Positions 1 through 10,858 of a stretch of 64,000 nucleotides of DNA are shown piece after piece. The DNA comes from Lineus longissimus. Its lineage: Eukaryota; Nemertea; Pilidiophora; Heteronemertea; Lineidae. The DNA lies in the NCBI RefSeq assembly GCF_910592395.1, contig NC_088312.1:16497292-16561291 (forward strand), in the 5' to 3' direction. The notes under the pieces were generated by a model that did not search any database, had not been told where the DNA came from, and was given only the letters and a program-made list of their open reading frames with translations. The stretch's first letter is position 1. Each line of letters opens with the position of its first letter. The position numbers and the translations under genes were made by a program.

Positions 1-1148
1 CGCCATCACCAACCAGCTGTTGTCAACAATAGGCTATATCGCCAGTTGAATGACAACATATCGTCACGGAATCTCGAAAACTTCAGTCTCAATCTCTCCG
101 AACAGTCATCTCGACTCTGTAAAACCAAAATGAGCGCGATCGGACACAACGAGCGCCATCGTCGACTGACTATCATCACCAATAGGCAATACGGCTAGAG
201 AAATGACGATATATCGTCACGGAATTGCGAAATTTTGGTCTAAAACTGACCGAACAGTCATCTCGACTCTGTATAACTAAAATGAGCGCGATTCGTCGCG
301 ACGAGCGCCAGCGCCGACTGCCTATCATCGCTAATATGCAATATGGCTGGTTGAATGACAACTAACCGTCACGGAATCTCGAAATTTCTGGCTCAATCTG
401 TCCAAACAGTAATCTCGACTCTGATCGCTCAGTCGCGACGAGCGCCATCACCAACCAGCTGTTGTCAACAATAGGCTATATCGCCAGTTGAATGACAACA
501 TATCGTCACGGAATCTCGAAAACTTCAGTCTCAATCTCTCCGAACAGTCATCTCGACTCTGTAAAACCAAAATGAGCGCGATCGGACACAACGAGCGCCA
601 TCGCCGACTGACTATCATCGCCAATAGGTAATATGGCTAGAGGAATGACGATATATTGTCACGGAATTGCGAAATTTTGGTCTAAATCTGACCGAACAGT
701 CATCTCGACTCTGTATAACTAAAATGAGCGCGATTCGTCGCGACGAGCGCCATCACCGACTGCCTATCATCGCTAATATGCAATATGGCTGGTTGAATGA
801 CAACTTATCGTCAAGGAATCTCGAAATTTCTGGCTCAATCTGTCCGAACAGTCATCTCGACTCTGTATAACTAAAATGATTGCGATCAGTCGCGACGAGC
901 GCCATCACCAACCAGCTGTTGTCAACAATAGGCTATATCGCCAGTTGAATGACAACATATCGTCACGGAATCTGGAAAACTTCAGTCTCAATCTCTCCGA
1001 ACAGTCATCTCGACTCTGTAAAACCAAAATGAGCGCGATCGGACACAACGAGCGCCATCGCCGACTGACTATCATCGCCAATAGGCAATATGGCTAGAGG
1101 AATGACGATATATCGTCACGGAATTGCGAAATTTTGGTCTAAATCTGA
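1..1148. repeat. Satellite array with trimeric higher-order repeat
   Basis: The anchor CGCCATC/CGCCAGC recurs at 1, 154, 306, 443, 596, 749, 900 and 1053, so the monomer is about 152 bp (one unit is shortened to 137). Three diverged monomer types alternate: A at 1, 443 and 900; B at 154, 596 and 1053; C at 306 and 749. Same-type monomers are much closer to each other than neighbours are, giving a higher-order period of about 457 bp. All share a core with GTCACGGAAT, CGAACAGTCATCTCGACTCT and AAAATGAGCGCGAT. The array enters from the left edge and stops inside a B monomer where a LINE begins. Short ORFs across it have no protein-like character. Confidence 0.93.
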
Positions 1149-1826
1149 CACCAAGATGAACATGGAGAAACAGGTGACCAGCGTTAGTAAATCCGCCTAT
1201 GCACAATTGAGAAACATTGGTCATATCAGGAGGTACCTGACCAACCGCACAGCGAGTTCTCTCGCTACTGGTCTGGTCATTTCCAGGCTTGACTACTGTA
1301 ATTCGCTTCTCGGCGGGCTGCCTAAAGTTCTTACAAAGAGGCTGCAACGGGTCCAGAATACTGCAGCCCGCATCTTAACCCGCACACCCAGGCATGAACA
1401 CATCTCACCAGTGTTAAAGCAGTTGCACTGGCTGCACGTGGAGAAGCGAATTCAGTTCAAGACTCTGGTTCTGGCCTTCAAGTGCCTGCACAGCCAGGCC
1501 CCTAGGTATCTCTCTGATATGATCAATGTTAACAAACCTCAAAGGCTCCTAAGGTCGGAAAATTCTTTCACCCTGGTTATCCCAGGTGCACGGACACAGT
1601 ACGGCGAACAGCGGTTCAGCGTTTTCAGCGCCAAGCTGTTGAACCAATTGCCAGAGGGCTTACAGAAGGCACCCAGTCTAAACATCTTCAAAAAAATGCT
1701 CAAAACACATCTTTTCAACTAGTGCCTTCTGTAAGCCGATGTAACAATGTAAAGCCCCCGTGAATGATCATCAGCTTGAAACGGGCACTATACAAATTCG
1801 GTATGTATGTATGTATGTATGTATCT
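1149..1826 (+). mobile_element. 5'-truncated LINE (CR1/L2-like) 3' end
   Basis: This is the 3' end of a non-LTR retrotransposon inserted into the satellite. It comprises the reverse transcriptase C-terminal region, a short 3' UTR, and a (GTAT)n tail at about 1800-1824. A short tandem-repeat tail instead of poly(A) is common in CR1/L2-type LINEs. The 5' boundary coincides with the loss of satellite similarity after AAATCTGAC. Truncation at the 5' end is the usual result of target-primed reverse transcription. Confidence 0.8.
1157..1722 (+). pseudogene. LINE reverse transcriptase, C-terminal fragment
   Basis: The frame is open for about 190 codons to a stop at 1720-1722. It carries the conserved post-thumb block of LINE reverse transcriptases: a S-R-L-D-Y-C-N-S-L-L-x-G-L-P motif, then L-Q-x-V-Q-N-x-A-A-R, then L-x-W-L-x-V-x-x-R-I-x-F-K and L-A-F-K-C-L. 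It ends with the typical short basic tail K-x-H-L-F. The palm domain and its Y/F-A-D-D motif lie upstream of the truncation and are absent, so this copy is dead. The ATG at 1090 lies in the satellite and is not a real start. CR1/L2 clade assignment is from motif memory. Confidence 0.78.
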
Positions 1827-2638
1827 TTACAGCATTAGAGCAGGACACAGTCCTTAGCAACAAAGATGCTATTTGATAATTTTATCTATTAAATGAAAGA
1901 AGATGATATTGATAGAATATTTACTGCAATATTTATTCCAATATTTAATTTTTTTAAATATGTTTTGTTTTAACAATACCAATAGTGGTTCAATCATACT
2001 TATTAAAATGTTTTTTTTTATATCAAGATAGACTCACCAAGTGATGGTACATTAAAGGCTGTAATTAAACTAGCTTTAATGTTTTCTATTAATATTGATA
2101 AGCTTTTTAAACTTAATAATCTTACAAATCTAAAAATAACAAATGAAAGATTATGAATCATTAATTCATTCTTTATGCAAGTATCAATTCGTGTCTTGTA
2201 CCCCCCCTCCTCAAGGGTACGACACCGTATCACCCTATAACGACATCTTAAGTGTGAGTCCACGGTACAACCAGGCAATATCTGCAAAAAGTGATAAAGT
2301 GGGGGGTCAACAGTTCTGGCTCAAATTCCTACCATGGACTGGTCTTGGGGTAGGATGAAGGCAGGCAAAGCCATTCGGCGAAAAATCACACTGGTCAGGA
2401 ATGGGGGTATTAACTCATCCTATTTTTTTCTATGCATTAACCATTAGAAAAAATGCACAGTTTTGATGAAAATGACAAAAAGTTTTTATTTAAAAAAAAA
2501 CTTTCTGGACAAAGAAGTCCACTTTGCTTGGTATCATTGGAAAGGGGACATCATGGACAATTTTTGGACACTTTTGTTTTATCATAGATTTCACCCTCTT
2601 TTGCGGAAGAGCACATGTTTTGGGTACGTTATCATAAA
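1827..2638. other. AT-rich intergenic DNA
   Basis: The first 330 bases are strongly AT-rich. They hold short open stretches behind WAAATG-type starts (for example 1893 and 2142) and an open minus-strand frame across about 2027-2160. This resembles the AT-rich small-ORF cassette near 24.4-36 kb, but no residue-level match was seen. From 2170 to 2638 no gene or clear repeat was recognised. Confidence 0.3.
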
Positions 2639-3676
2639 TGAAATGGCCAGGGCCATTGTGCTCACCTCATGTGGAGGAAAGATGGATAAAGAGCATGGTA
2701 TTGTGTCATGTAGTGTTAGGTTTGATGTAGGTCTAAGCAATTACAATTTCCCCAAAATGGCCAATTTACAGTACATTCGACCTCTGTGACCTTGAAAAGT
2801 AGGTCAAATCAAAGAAGACCCGGGTGACACATTGAATGGTTGTTAGAATTAGATGTACCTATGATATAAAATTGGTGCCAATCGGGCAAGTCATTACTAG
2901 GAATAATGGCATTTTGAAGAATTTAGGATTTGGCCCCCTCCCTGGAGGCCAAACGGCAAATCAGATCCCACCAAACTTCAGTACCTGAGATCACCTGACC
3001 AAGGGGTACATGTGTACTTAATTTGTGATCAATAGTCATTGCAGTTAAGAAACGTGCCATAGTTACGGCCTGACGGCGAATTTATGCCATTTGACCATTG
3101 TGACCTTGACAAGAAGGTCAAATTAAAAACCTGTGTGACATATACTGTATGGTGGTTAGATGTACCCATGATATCAAATTGGTGGCAATCGGGCAAGAAT
3201 TTAAGGAATAAACACATTTTTAAGGTTTTTGGATTTTGCCCCCTGGTGGTCAAGTGGTGAATCATATTGGACCAAACTTTGGTCCCTGAGATCACCTGAC
3301 TAAGGGGTAAATGTGTACCAAATTTGGTATCAATAGTCATTGCAGTTTAGAAACGTGCCATCGTTACATCCTAACGGCCAATTTACACCATTTGACCTCT
3401 GTGACCTTGAAAAGGAGGTCAAATCAAAAACCCGGAGGATATATGATGCACCTTTGCTAGAAGTACCTACCATATTTTTTTCAAAATTTCCCGACTACTA
3501 TTAAGGGAGATATTGCATATTTTCACTTTTAACGTTTGGCCCCCTGGTGGCCAAACCATGAAACGAATCGGACCGAAACTTGGTCTCCAAGGTGTCATTA
3601 CATAAGGGTACATGTGTACCAAGTTTCAACTCAATAGCTCTAACAGTTACGAAACGTGCCCTGCTAACGGACGACG

Positions 3677-3711
<35 letters not shown>

Positions 3712-3767
3712 ACGACGGACGCCACGGTATGGGATAAGCTCACCTCTGCTAAGAGGTGAGCTAAAAA
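2639..3767 (+). mobile_element. H2 element, copy a (Helentron-associated-like)
   Basis: Begins TGAAATGGCCAGGGCCATTG (5' palindrome GGCC-AG-GGCC) followed by GTGCTCACCTC. Ends with the hairpin CTCACCTCTGCTAAGAGGTGAG and then CTAAAAA. GCTCACCTC near the 5' end and GAGGTGAGC at the 3' end form a subterminal inverted repeat. The interior is about three diverged tandem units, each with TGACCTCTGTGACCTTGAAA, AGGTCAAATCAAAAACC and GAAACGTGCC, then a (GAC)n tract at 3666-3712. It is non-coding. The flanks (CATAA / AAAAAGTTAA) fit insertion in an A-rich site. Confidence 0.7.
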
Positions 3768-4213
3768 GTTAAAAGATAGCCTACTTCCACGGGGTATACC
3801 TCACCCTTTGCAGGGTGTTGGGCAACGCCACTTCTGCAGGAGATCAATATGGGACCCTATTTTCAGTTACAGAAATAAAATCGTTGGCCGCTCTTAAGAT
3901 AAGTTTGTGATTGCATGTATATTGCGAGGTGTTTGCTGCTTTTTGTACTATTTGCACTGCATTCCATGATGGATTTGGAAGATGCCCTCTGGTCTCTTCT
4001 GGTTTATTCCTGTCTAAATAATCCTCCTGACATCGTGGAAGAATATACATAAGCAGCAACAGGTGCTCAGGACTACTGGTGATTGCGTACCAGGGCACCA
4101 CCCCCACCCCATACCGCAGGCCTTCACGAATGCGTGATTCAGGGCAACATCACGGCCAGTATGGAATTCATCACGCAAGTTTACTACATGGTGGTCACAC
4201 AACACAAGCAAGC
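3768..4213. other. 5' flank of multi-exon gene
   Basis: Unique-looking sequence between the H2 element and the first ATG of the downstream gene. The gene frame stays open back to 4079, so part of this may be 5' UTR or extra coding sequence. No TATA box or other promoter element was recognised. Confidence 0.3.
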
Positions 4214-4546
4214 ATGGCTGATTTCATTGACACTTGCGAGCCTGAGCCCAAAAAACCAAAGATATCATTAAAGTCCGGATTTTCCGCTATAAGCTGTGGG
4301 GTAGATTGTGGTCCGTTTACCCAATATCCAAAGGACACTAGTGTAGTTGGGCTGAAACATTGCAAGAAAGATATTCAGGCGCATTTGACCCGTCTAAAAG
4401 TTTGGTCATCCAGCAGGGGTGGGCATGTTGAACATGTTGAAGCTGGCACCATGGGCATTGCATGCAGTGACGTGGTTGAGTACGAATGGCAGCTCATTGC
4501 GCTTCGAGCAGGAGTGTTCGACTTTGAATCCCCAGATCTCGACACT
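4214..4546 (+). CDS. Exon 1, left half (N-terminus)
   Basis: Starts ATG GCT GAT TTC ATT GAC; in-frame sequence upstream to 4079 lacks better support. It encodes 111 residues with a basic P-K-K-P-K stretch and scattered Cys/His residues, ending F-E-S-P-D-L-D-T. It stops where a palindromic element begins, and reading resumes in frame at 6963. 333 bp plus 178 bp leaves phase 1, which exactly matches the next acceptor at 7480. That supports a single interrupted exon. Confidence 0.68.
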
Positions 4547-5277
4547 GGCATATTCCATCTCATCTCAACCAGTCGTGCCACCTGTCTGACTCAGATTTTA
4601 AGCGTACTTATGCTGTAGGTAGGCTTCCATGTGAAACTCAAAAAGCCCAAATATTTCTCGCCAACTCCAACTACGAAGGGAGTAATGGCCCCTTGTTGCC
4701 AATGGCAACGAAAGCGCCACGCCCACCTTGAAAAACACAAAAATCGTTATTACTCCGCAACTAGAAACGCTACAACATCCCAAATTGGTTTCCTGGAGTA
4801 TTTTTTCATGCAGATTCTAAATCTGCAAACAGAATTTTTCTGTCATTAATATTTTCGGAATTATCTGTCAGTAACCCTTTATTTTAGGCCCTTTTTAAGA
4901 CCCTTTGAAGTCAATGAGGGTCAAAATATTTTTTTTTCATTTTTGGGGTGTAGATGTCTTTTTGCATAGACTTAATCACATCAAAAAATAGGCTAGGTGT
5001 TTTTCTTTATTTCTGAGATATAACGTCATTTGTAGAGTCTTGTATATCGTAGTGCATATACATGTACTAATCACCTACATATACATACCGGTATGTATAA
5101 GTTCGATTACACATTCTGCCTGACAGAGAATATAAAGAGCGAGCCACAGAAACCTCAACCTGTACTCCAGATGCTAACAATTCAAGTTAGAAGCCCTAAT
5201 TTACAGGTGTCTACAGTATTTCTAGATGTGAAATGCATGGAAAATAACTAGGCATAAGAGGTTTGCATTTTGCCTGT

Positions 5278-5952
5278 TCAGTTCAGATTCCTCTCGACGA
5301 ACTCATTAGAACACTGACCAATCTTTGAAAGTGTTTCATCACTCAGTCTGTACCACAGTTTAGCCGCTGTGGTTGGATCAGGAACAACACAAAGTATATT
5401 CACAACTGGAACGTCAACTTCATACAAGGCACGTGGCCAATACAGAATACTATTGGAACCTTTCCGTTTATGCATGAAATTAACTCTTACATCACAGTAT
5501 TCATCTGACCTAGCCAAAATGCACCCAACAAACCACTTGTCATCAAACACAGATGCAACATATTGCCCTGGTGTCAAATCCTTAGGATCTGGATTGCTAC
5601 TGCGTTCAGTACTTGACCCAACTTTCACACGGGTGCTAAGACTAGAACTATCCTCAGATAATCGTGACATCTTTAATTCGTAGTGTGACACAGGGACAAA
5701 TCTGTGATGGCTCCTAGTGCCGGCCACAGTTTTAGCTGATGTCATCCTTGTCTCCAGCAACAGTCCATGTGCTGCAATATCCTTCTTTGAAACATACAAC
5801 ATTTTTATCCCTGCTATGTTTTCATCGGCCCACTTAAAAAGGGTCAACGGATCAAGGAGAGCATGGCCACATCCGTGTGAAAGTTGGGTCAAGTACTGAA
5901 CGCAGTAGCAATCCAGATCCGAATGATTTGACACCAGGGCAATGTGTTGCAT
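5278..5952 (-). pseudogene. Transposon protein C-terminal exon, left arm
   Basis: A minus-strand frame of 224 codons ends at 5278. It runs from the right arm edge through the spacer into the left arm. The C-terminal 120 residues form a beta-rich module: D-L-T-P-G-Q-Y-V-A-S-V-F-D-D-K-W-F-V-G, then V-R-V-N-F-M-H and Y-W-P-R. From memory this chromatin-reader-like (Tudor/SH3-like) tail is common at the end of large uncharacterised transposon proteins of marine invertebrates, often preceded by a V-x-G-T-x-x-H-H-x-F-x-P-V block, which is present here in the spacer. No start codon context or upstream catalytic domain remains, so this is a terminal exon fragment. Confidence 0.55.
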
Positions 5953-6227
5953 CTGTGTTTGATGACAAGTGGTTTGTTGGGTGCATTTTGGCTAGGTCAG
6001 ATGAATACTGTGATGTAAGAGTTAATTTCATGCATAAACGGAAAGGTTCCAATAGTATTCTGTATTGGCCACGTGCCTTGTATGAAGTTGACGTTCCAGT
6101 TGTGAATATACTTTGTGTTGTTCCTGATCCAACCACAGCGGCTAAACTGTGGTACAGACTGAGTGATGAAACACTTTCAAAGATTGGTCAGTGTTTTAAT
6201 GAGTTCGTCGAGAGGAATCTGAACTGA
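5877..6227 (+). pseudogene. Same C-terminal exon, right arm copy
   Basis: An inverted near-copy of the last ~116 codons of the minus-strand exon, differing by only a few residues (for example K to N and S to F). It lacks the V-x-G-T-x-x-H-H part because that lies in the spacer. Near-identity of the arms implies recent formation or gene conversion between them. Confidence 0.6.
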
Positions 6228-6962
6228 ACAGGCAAAATGCAAACCTTTTATGCCTAGTTATTTTCCATGCATTTCACATCTAGAAATACTGTAGACACCT
6301 GTAAATTAGGGCTTCTAACTTGAACTGTTAGCATCTGGAGTACAGGTTGAGGTTTCTGTGGCTCGCTCTTTATATTCTCTGTCAGGCAGAATGTGTAATC
6401 GAACTTATACATACCGGTATGTATATGTAGGTGATTAGTACATGTATATGCACTACGATATACAAGACTCTACAAATGACGTAATATCTCAGAAATAAAG
6501 AAAAACACCTAGCCTATTTTTTGATGTGATTAAGTCTATGCAAAAATACATCTACACCCCAAAAATGAAAAAAAAATATTTTGACCCTCATTGACTTCAA
6601 AGGGTCTTAAAAAGGGCCTAAAATAAAGGGTTACTGACAGATAATTCCGAAAATATTAATGACAGAAAAATTCTGTTTGCAGATTTAGAATCTGCATGAA
6701 AAAATACTTTAGGACACCAATTTGGGATGTTGTAGCGTTTCTAGTTGCGGAGTAATAACGATTTTTGTGTTTTTCAAGGTGGGCGTGGCACTTTCGTTGT
6801 CATTGGCAACAAGGGGCCATAACTCCCTTCGTAGTAGGAGTTGGCGAGAAATATTTGGGCTTTTTGAGTTTCACATGGAAGCCTACCTACAGCATAAGTA
6901 CGCTTAAAATCTGAGTCGGACAGGTGGCATGACTGGTTAAGATGAGATGGAATATGCCCACT

Positions 6963-7140
6963 ACGATATGCCCAGTTCACCGCTACAAGTTGGGCCTTTG
7001 CTGGATTCCGTCAAGAATGTGTAAACATCCTCTGCACAAAGCCACTTCCACCAGACGCCCACAAAAAGATCGTGGCATTTCAGCAAGCGCATCCAGGATG
7101 GTGTTCGAGAAGTGGAGAGTTCTTTTGCCTGTTGGTTCTG
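6963..7140 (+). CDS. Exon 1, right half (Cys/His module)
   Basis: Resumes the frame after the palindromic element: T-I-C-P-V-H-R-Y-K-L-G-L-C-W-I-P, then C-K-H-P-L-H and a basic R-R-P-Q-K-D-R. It ends at a GT donor (GGTTCTG|GTAAGC) in phase 1. Joined to 7480 it continues A-I-C-K-D-C, completing a zinc-binding-like set of Cys and His residues. The ATG at 6942 lies in the transposon and is not a start. Confidence 0.65.
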
Positions 7141-7479
7141 GTAAGCATCTAGCTCTGATTATGAATGGCTCATCAGCTCATTAGCTATCTCTTATATACC
7201 GGTACTATACTTGCACTTGGGCTACTAATAAAGGCCTGTGTCGTGAAGGGCTTTCTAAATAATTTATTTTCTCGAAGACACCTGGAGAATCAATCGCTCG
7301 TGTTGTGCCTCTGAGGTTGAGTCCCAGCGAGGGTCAACAAATTTGTCGCCTCCAACCAGACGGCAAACCACTTGATATCATGATATTGCCTTTCCTACAA
7401 TGTAGGCTATGCACCCATGGTGATGACTACACAGTACACTCGAGCATCTCATGTTCATTCATTCTAATATCTATTGCAG

Positions 7480-8459
7480 CTATTTGTAAAGACTGCGACA
7501 AAGAACAGCACAGGCCTCATCCCTCTTCGAATATCTCAACGGAACAGAAGGTAAGCAAGTGGCTGAAGGAGCTCCTGACCCGGCTTGCTATGTTCCTGTA
7601 TAAATGAGTATAAATGTTTTCCTTGAATAAAAGGAGAGTGATTTTGTCAAAAACATTCCTTCTTCAATTTCCATTAATTTCAAGGTCACAATGTAAAAGT
7701 TCAAGCATTGAAAATCAGCATTGTAACCAGTGATATTCATGACATGGGCTGGACATGCCAATAGGAAATACTTGCAATGGGATGATTGGACTCTACATAC
7801 AGTGACGTACATTTATGTTGAAAGATTGTTGTCCATACTGTTTGCTTTAGTTCACAATTGCTTTTTCAGCCTGGCACTTCCTCCGCCTATGATGAGCCTC
7901 TACCATGTTCTAGTACAGAGGAAAGTTTTGTGGGTACATTGATTGTCGATATCGACCTTGAGGTGAGCTTGGTGTAGCATGAAGTTCTCAATTACCTTAG
8001 GACCTCTTGGTGGTACCACACAGTCAAGTTTTATCGTATGTTCTTTCACTTTCAGTACAGGGCACACTAGTGATACTGATAATGAGGACGCATTTCTGTT
8101 AGTGTTACTGCTAAAGTGGTAGATGATTGTTTTACTCAATGAAAAGTGTGAATCATAGTAATCCTTACTGACAGTTACATTGTGGCTGATCAGTATTCAG
8201 CTAAGCCAATCACTGAAGAGTTCATCCTAATCCAACGCTAACACCACTCAGTCAATTCCACTAGTAGTATTCAATGAATGAAGCTCAAGATCATAGCAAA
8301 CAGCGCAGTTGCATGTACTCGGTATTTTTTTTCCAGCATCAGAGTCGATCACCAGTAACATCTGACAGACAACAAGTCAAGTTGGTTTCTGATGAGATGG
8401 GAGGCAAAGGTGATGATAATTCATCAATTTCTTCTGCTGGGTCTACATGTATCATCCAG
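7480..8459 (+). CDS. Exons 2-4 (7480-7550, 7870-7962, 8337-8459)
   Basis: Three short exons with consistent phase 0 after the first join. Acceptors are CTATTGCAG, GCTTTTTCAG and TTTTCCAG; donors are AAG|GTAAGC, GAG|GTGAGC and CAG|GTAAGA. They encode a hydrophilic Ser/Glu/Asp-rich linker with no recognisable domain. A possible extra exon near 8056 was rejected on phase. Confidence 0.55.
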
Positions 8460-9012
8460 GTAAGACCACTTGTGACAAGAAAGAAAATGCCAAGGTCATG
8501 TGCCTACCAACACCACGTCTGATCATGATGAAGCTAGGTTGATAAAATGTACCAGTGAAAACATGCATCCATATACCAGGGGTCAAGGAGCATTGTACAT
8601 TCACATCCTATGCACTCCAAGCAGGCCTTGAGTACTTACTGTCAGTCCCGCTATTATGTGCAACGCGTTAGCAGTTGTTTGCTATTGTGCGATTCCATCA
8701 TTGGGTTACCAACCAAGCTAATACTATGGCCTTTCCTAAGCCAGTTTTCACCATATTGAATTGAATGTCTTGCTTCTTTCAGTGCATAGGACGAGGTCGA
8801 GATATTGATCAGAGAAAAGATTTCTCAGCTAGAAAGCATAATTGATCTACACTTTTGAATGAAGGGCAGATTTGTGCTTCATATTAAAAATGAATGAGGA
8901 TATGCCCTTCGATATTGTCTGAATACATGACTGTATGACTGTATACTTCTGAAATTATGTGTATTGTAACTTGTCTTTCACAAAAACTGAAATGTCGGCG
9001 CTTTAATTTCAG

Positions 9013-10377
9013 GGACGTCACCTTTTGTCATCAAGTAATGGAGAATCACCCAGCTCCGATAATCTGGATAATGGTGATAAACCACATGAATTCGACATGT
9101 CCTGGGCCCCAACTCCAGCGCCAAAGAATATGCATCTTGGCTTCCTCAATCAGTTTCTGAAGCAAGGGGGATGTAATTCAGTTTCAGGACAGCTTCTTCT
9201 GCCGCTTGATGATGCTTCCTCAAGTACTCTTCGTTATTACAAAAGGAAGGCAAGGGAAGCGGTTGCTTTAACGTTGCACTGCATAGCCCCTGGACAAGAA
9301 AACGATCTTATGTCACTGATCCAGCCTGCAGTGCCTTCTCCAATGGCCGATGAACTGGACAAGGTTGTGGTGAAATGCTATAATGATGCCTCGTCATGGT
9401 ATATTAGACGACAGATATTGTCCATTCTTGCTCCACATAGAACCAAAGAGCAACTAATGGTGAGTAAAATACTTCATAGCGCCCCTATTGTTATGAATAA
9501 AACAAATTGCTAGAAGAAGAATTTACCCATGTTCATCACAAAGGTGCACCTTTTATGAAAGAGCAAGTATTACTGGTATTTGGGAATGGCATTCAATTCT
9601 TCAACCCTCTACAGTGGAACCCCTAAGTCTTTTGGCAAGGCACAGTTTACAGTTTTTCATACAACGTATTTTTCATATTCTTGGGTTCTGCACAGGTTGA
9701 CCGCACGATGCAGTGATGGATCCTACAGGGATAAGCTATAAAGAGCAGATGATTTAGCACTTACACATTTCATGCAGTTGCACACTGCTAAATAACTTTA
9801 TCATTGCATTGAGTGCCAGAATTCAAGGTGAACTCAGGACCCATGACATGCATACATGCTGCTGAGCAAAAGTGTCATTTTAGTGACATGTAAGTTTACA
9901 ATACTGTAGAATAAGAAACATTGTGGCCATTCCATGGAACCAATGATGCATGGTCGGACTGGGGCCAGCGAGATAACATTGAGAAACAAAGCATTTCTTT
10001 CTTAATCCTAATTATCGATTACTTTCTTGATTTTTCAGGACATGATTCCTGGTCTCACGAAGTACAGGGTAGATGAAGCCTGTAAACATGCAAGGGAGGT
10101 TGGCCAGGCTCAGCCAGTCGAGGTTGAAGGTGTTACTCGTTCACGCCTTAGTGAAGTGAAGGTCGACCATTTTCTAGATTTCATCTCCCGCCCAGACTTC
10201 CTACAAGATGTTGCATACGGGACTAAAGTTGTGAAATTGAGCAACGGTGAAAAGCTTGAAATCCCCAAGGTTGTACGAACAGTGATAACATCAAGAATAA
10301 TTCAGCTTCACCAAGCCTACTGTGAAGAGGTTGCCTTTGAGCCATTGAGCAGGAGCACACTCTACTCAATCATTCAG
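9013..10377 (+). CDS. Exons 5-6 (9013-9459, 10039-10377)
   Basis: Exon 5 (149 codons) follows TTTAATTTCAG and ends ATG|GTGAGT. Exon 6 (113 codons) follows TTTTTCAG and ends CAG|GTGAGT. Both are phase 0 and open throughout. The product is predicted helical and charged, with no motif recognised with certainty. The intron between them (9460-10038) holds no other gene. Confidence 0.62.
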
Positions 10378-10858
10378 GTGAGTGTATCTCTGAGGTTTCA
10401 GTGAAAATTCAAGTGGCATGTGCTTCTTGTGAAGTGCTCTGGGTCAGCTGGTGAGGTGACAGAGGGCAGCACAGCCACTGCAATGCATAATACAACCTAA
10501 GACGACACCACCCTCTAGAATGTCACAACCTGACCTGTAGCACTCCACAGTACATGAAGGGTAGACTCTGTACCTTAACCTCAGGAAAAGGGTGCCGTGC
10601 ACACGAGCAGTAAATGGCACATGGTGTGACACCGTGTCAGTCTGTCATTGTGTCATTGTTGATGTATTGAGGAGAATGGAAAAAGGTGCATTGTTGGAAA
10701 GTCTCGGCCGGTTCTCACTACTGGTTTTGAAAGGCCATGTGGAGGAGTGGAAAATTAAACAACCCAGCACTTGCAGATAGAATGTTTTATATCCTACACA
10801 GTGTTCAAATGAAACTTGTCAGATATCAATGACATTTTCTCTTACCATATTTTTTCAG

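Larger units (their letters stand above)
4547..6958. mobile_element. 2.4-kb palindromic (foldback) element, CACT target duplication
   Basis: The two arms (about 4547-5635 and 5870-6958) are near-identical inverted copies of roughly 1.09 kb, separated by about 235 bp of single-copy sequence. Termini are GGCATATTCCATCTCATC and its reverse complement. CACT flanks both sides (4543-4546 and 6959-6962), and removing one copy plus the element restores the exon-1 frame. Each arm holds the same C-terminal coding exon (see the two entries below), a palindromic TACATACCGGTATGTA, and A/T-rich sequence. A 4-bp duplication fits several DNA transposon groups (Chapaev, Academ, Ginger, Sola1), and none can be chosen from this alone. 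Confidence 0.85.

Noticed and set aside
667-1097. Short ORFs across the satellite
   Set aside because: They recur with the repeat period and simply translate satellite monomers; no independent coding evidence.
3501-3743. Arg- or Asp-rich ORFs over (GAC)n tracts in H2 elements (also near 20534-20859 and 39111-39317)
   Set aside because: Poly-Arg/Asp products of a triplet repeat inside non-coding elements.
4631-4849. ORFs duplicated at 4598-4849 and 6722-6980
   Set aside because: Shadow frames in the two arms of the palindromic element, mirrored in both, without conserved motifs.
8056-8097. Possible extra exon after TTTCAG at 8055
   Set aside because: Its readable frame does not match the phase 0 left by the previous exon, and skipping it gives consistent phases.
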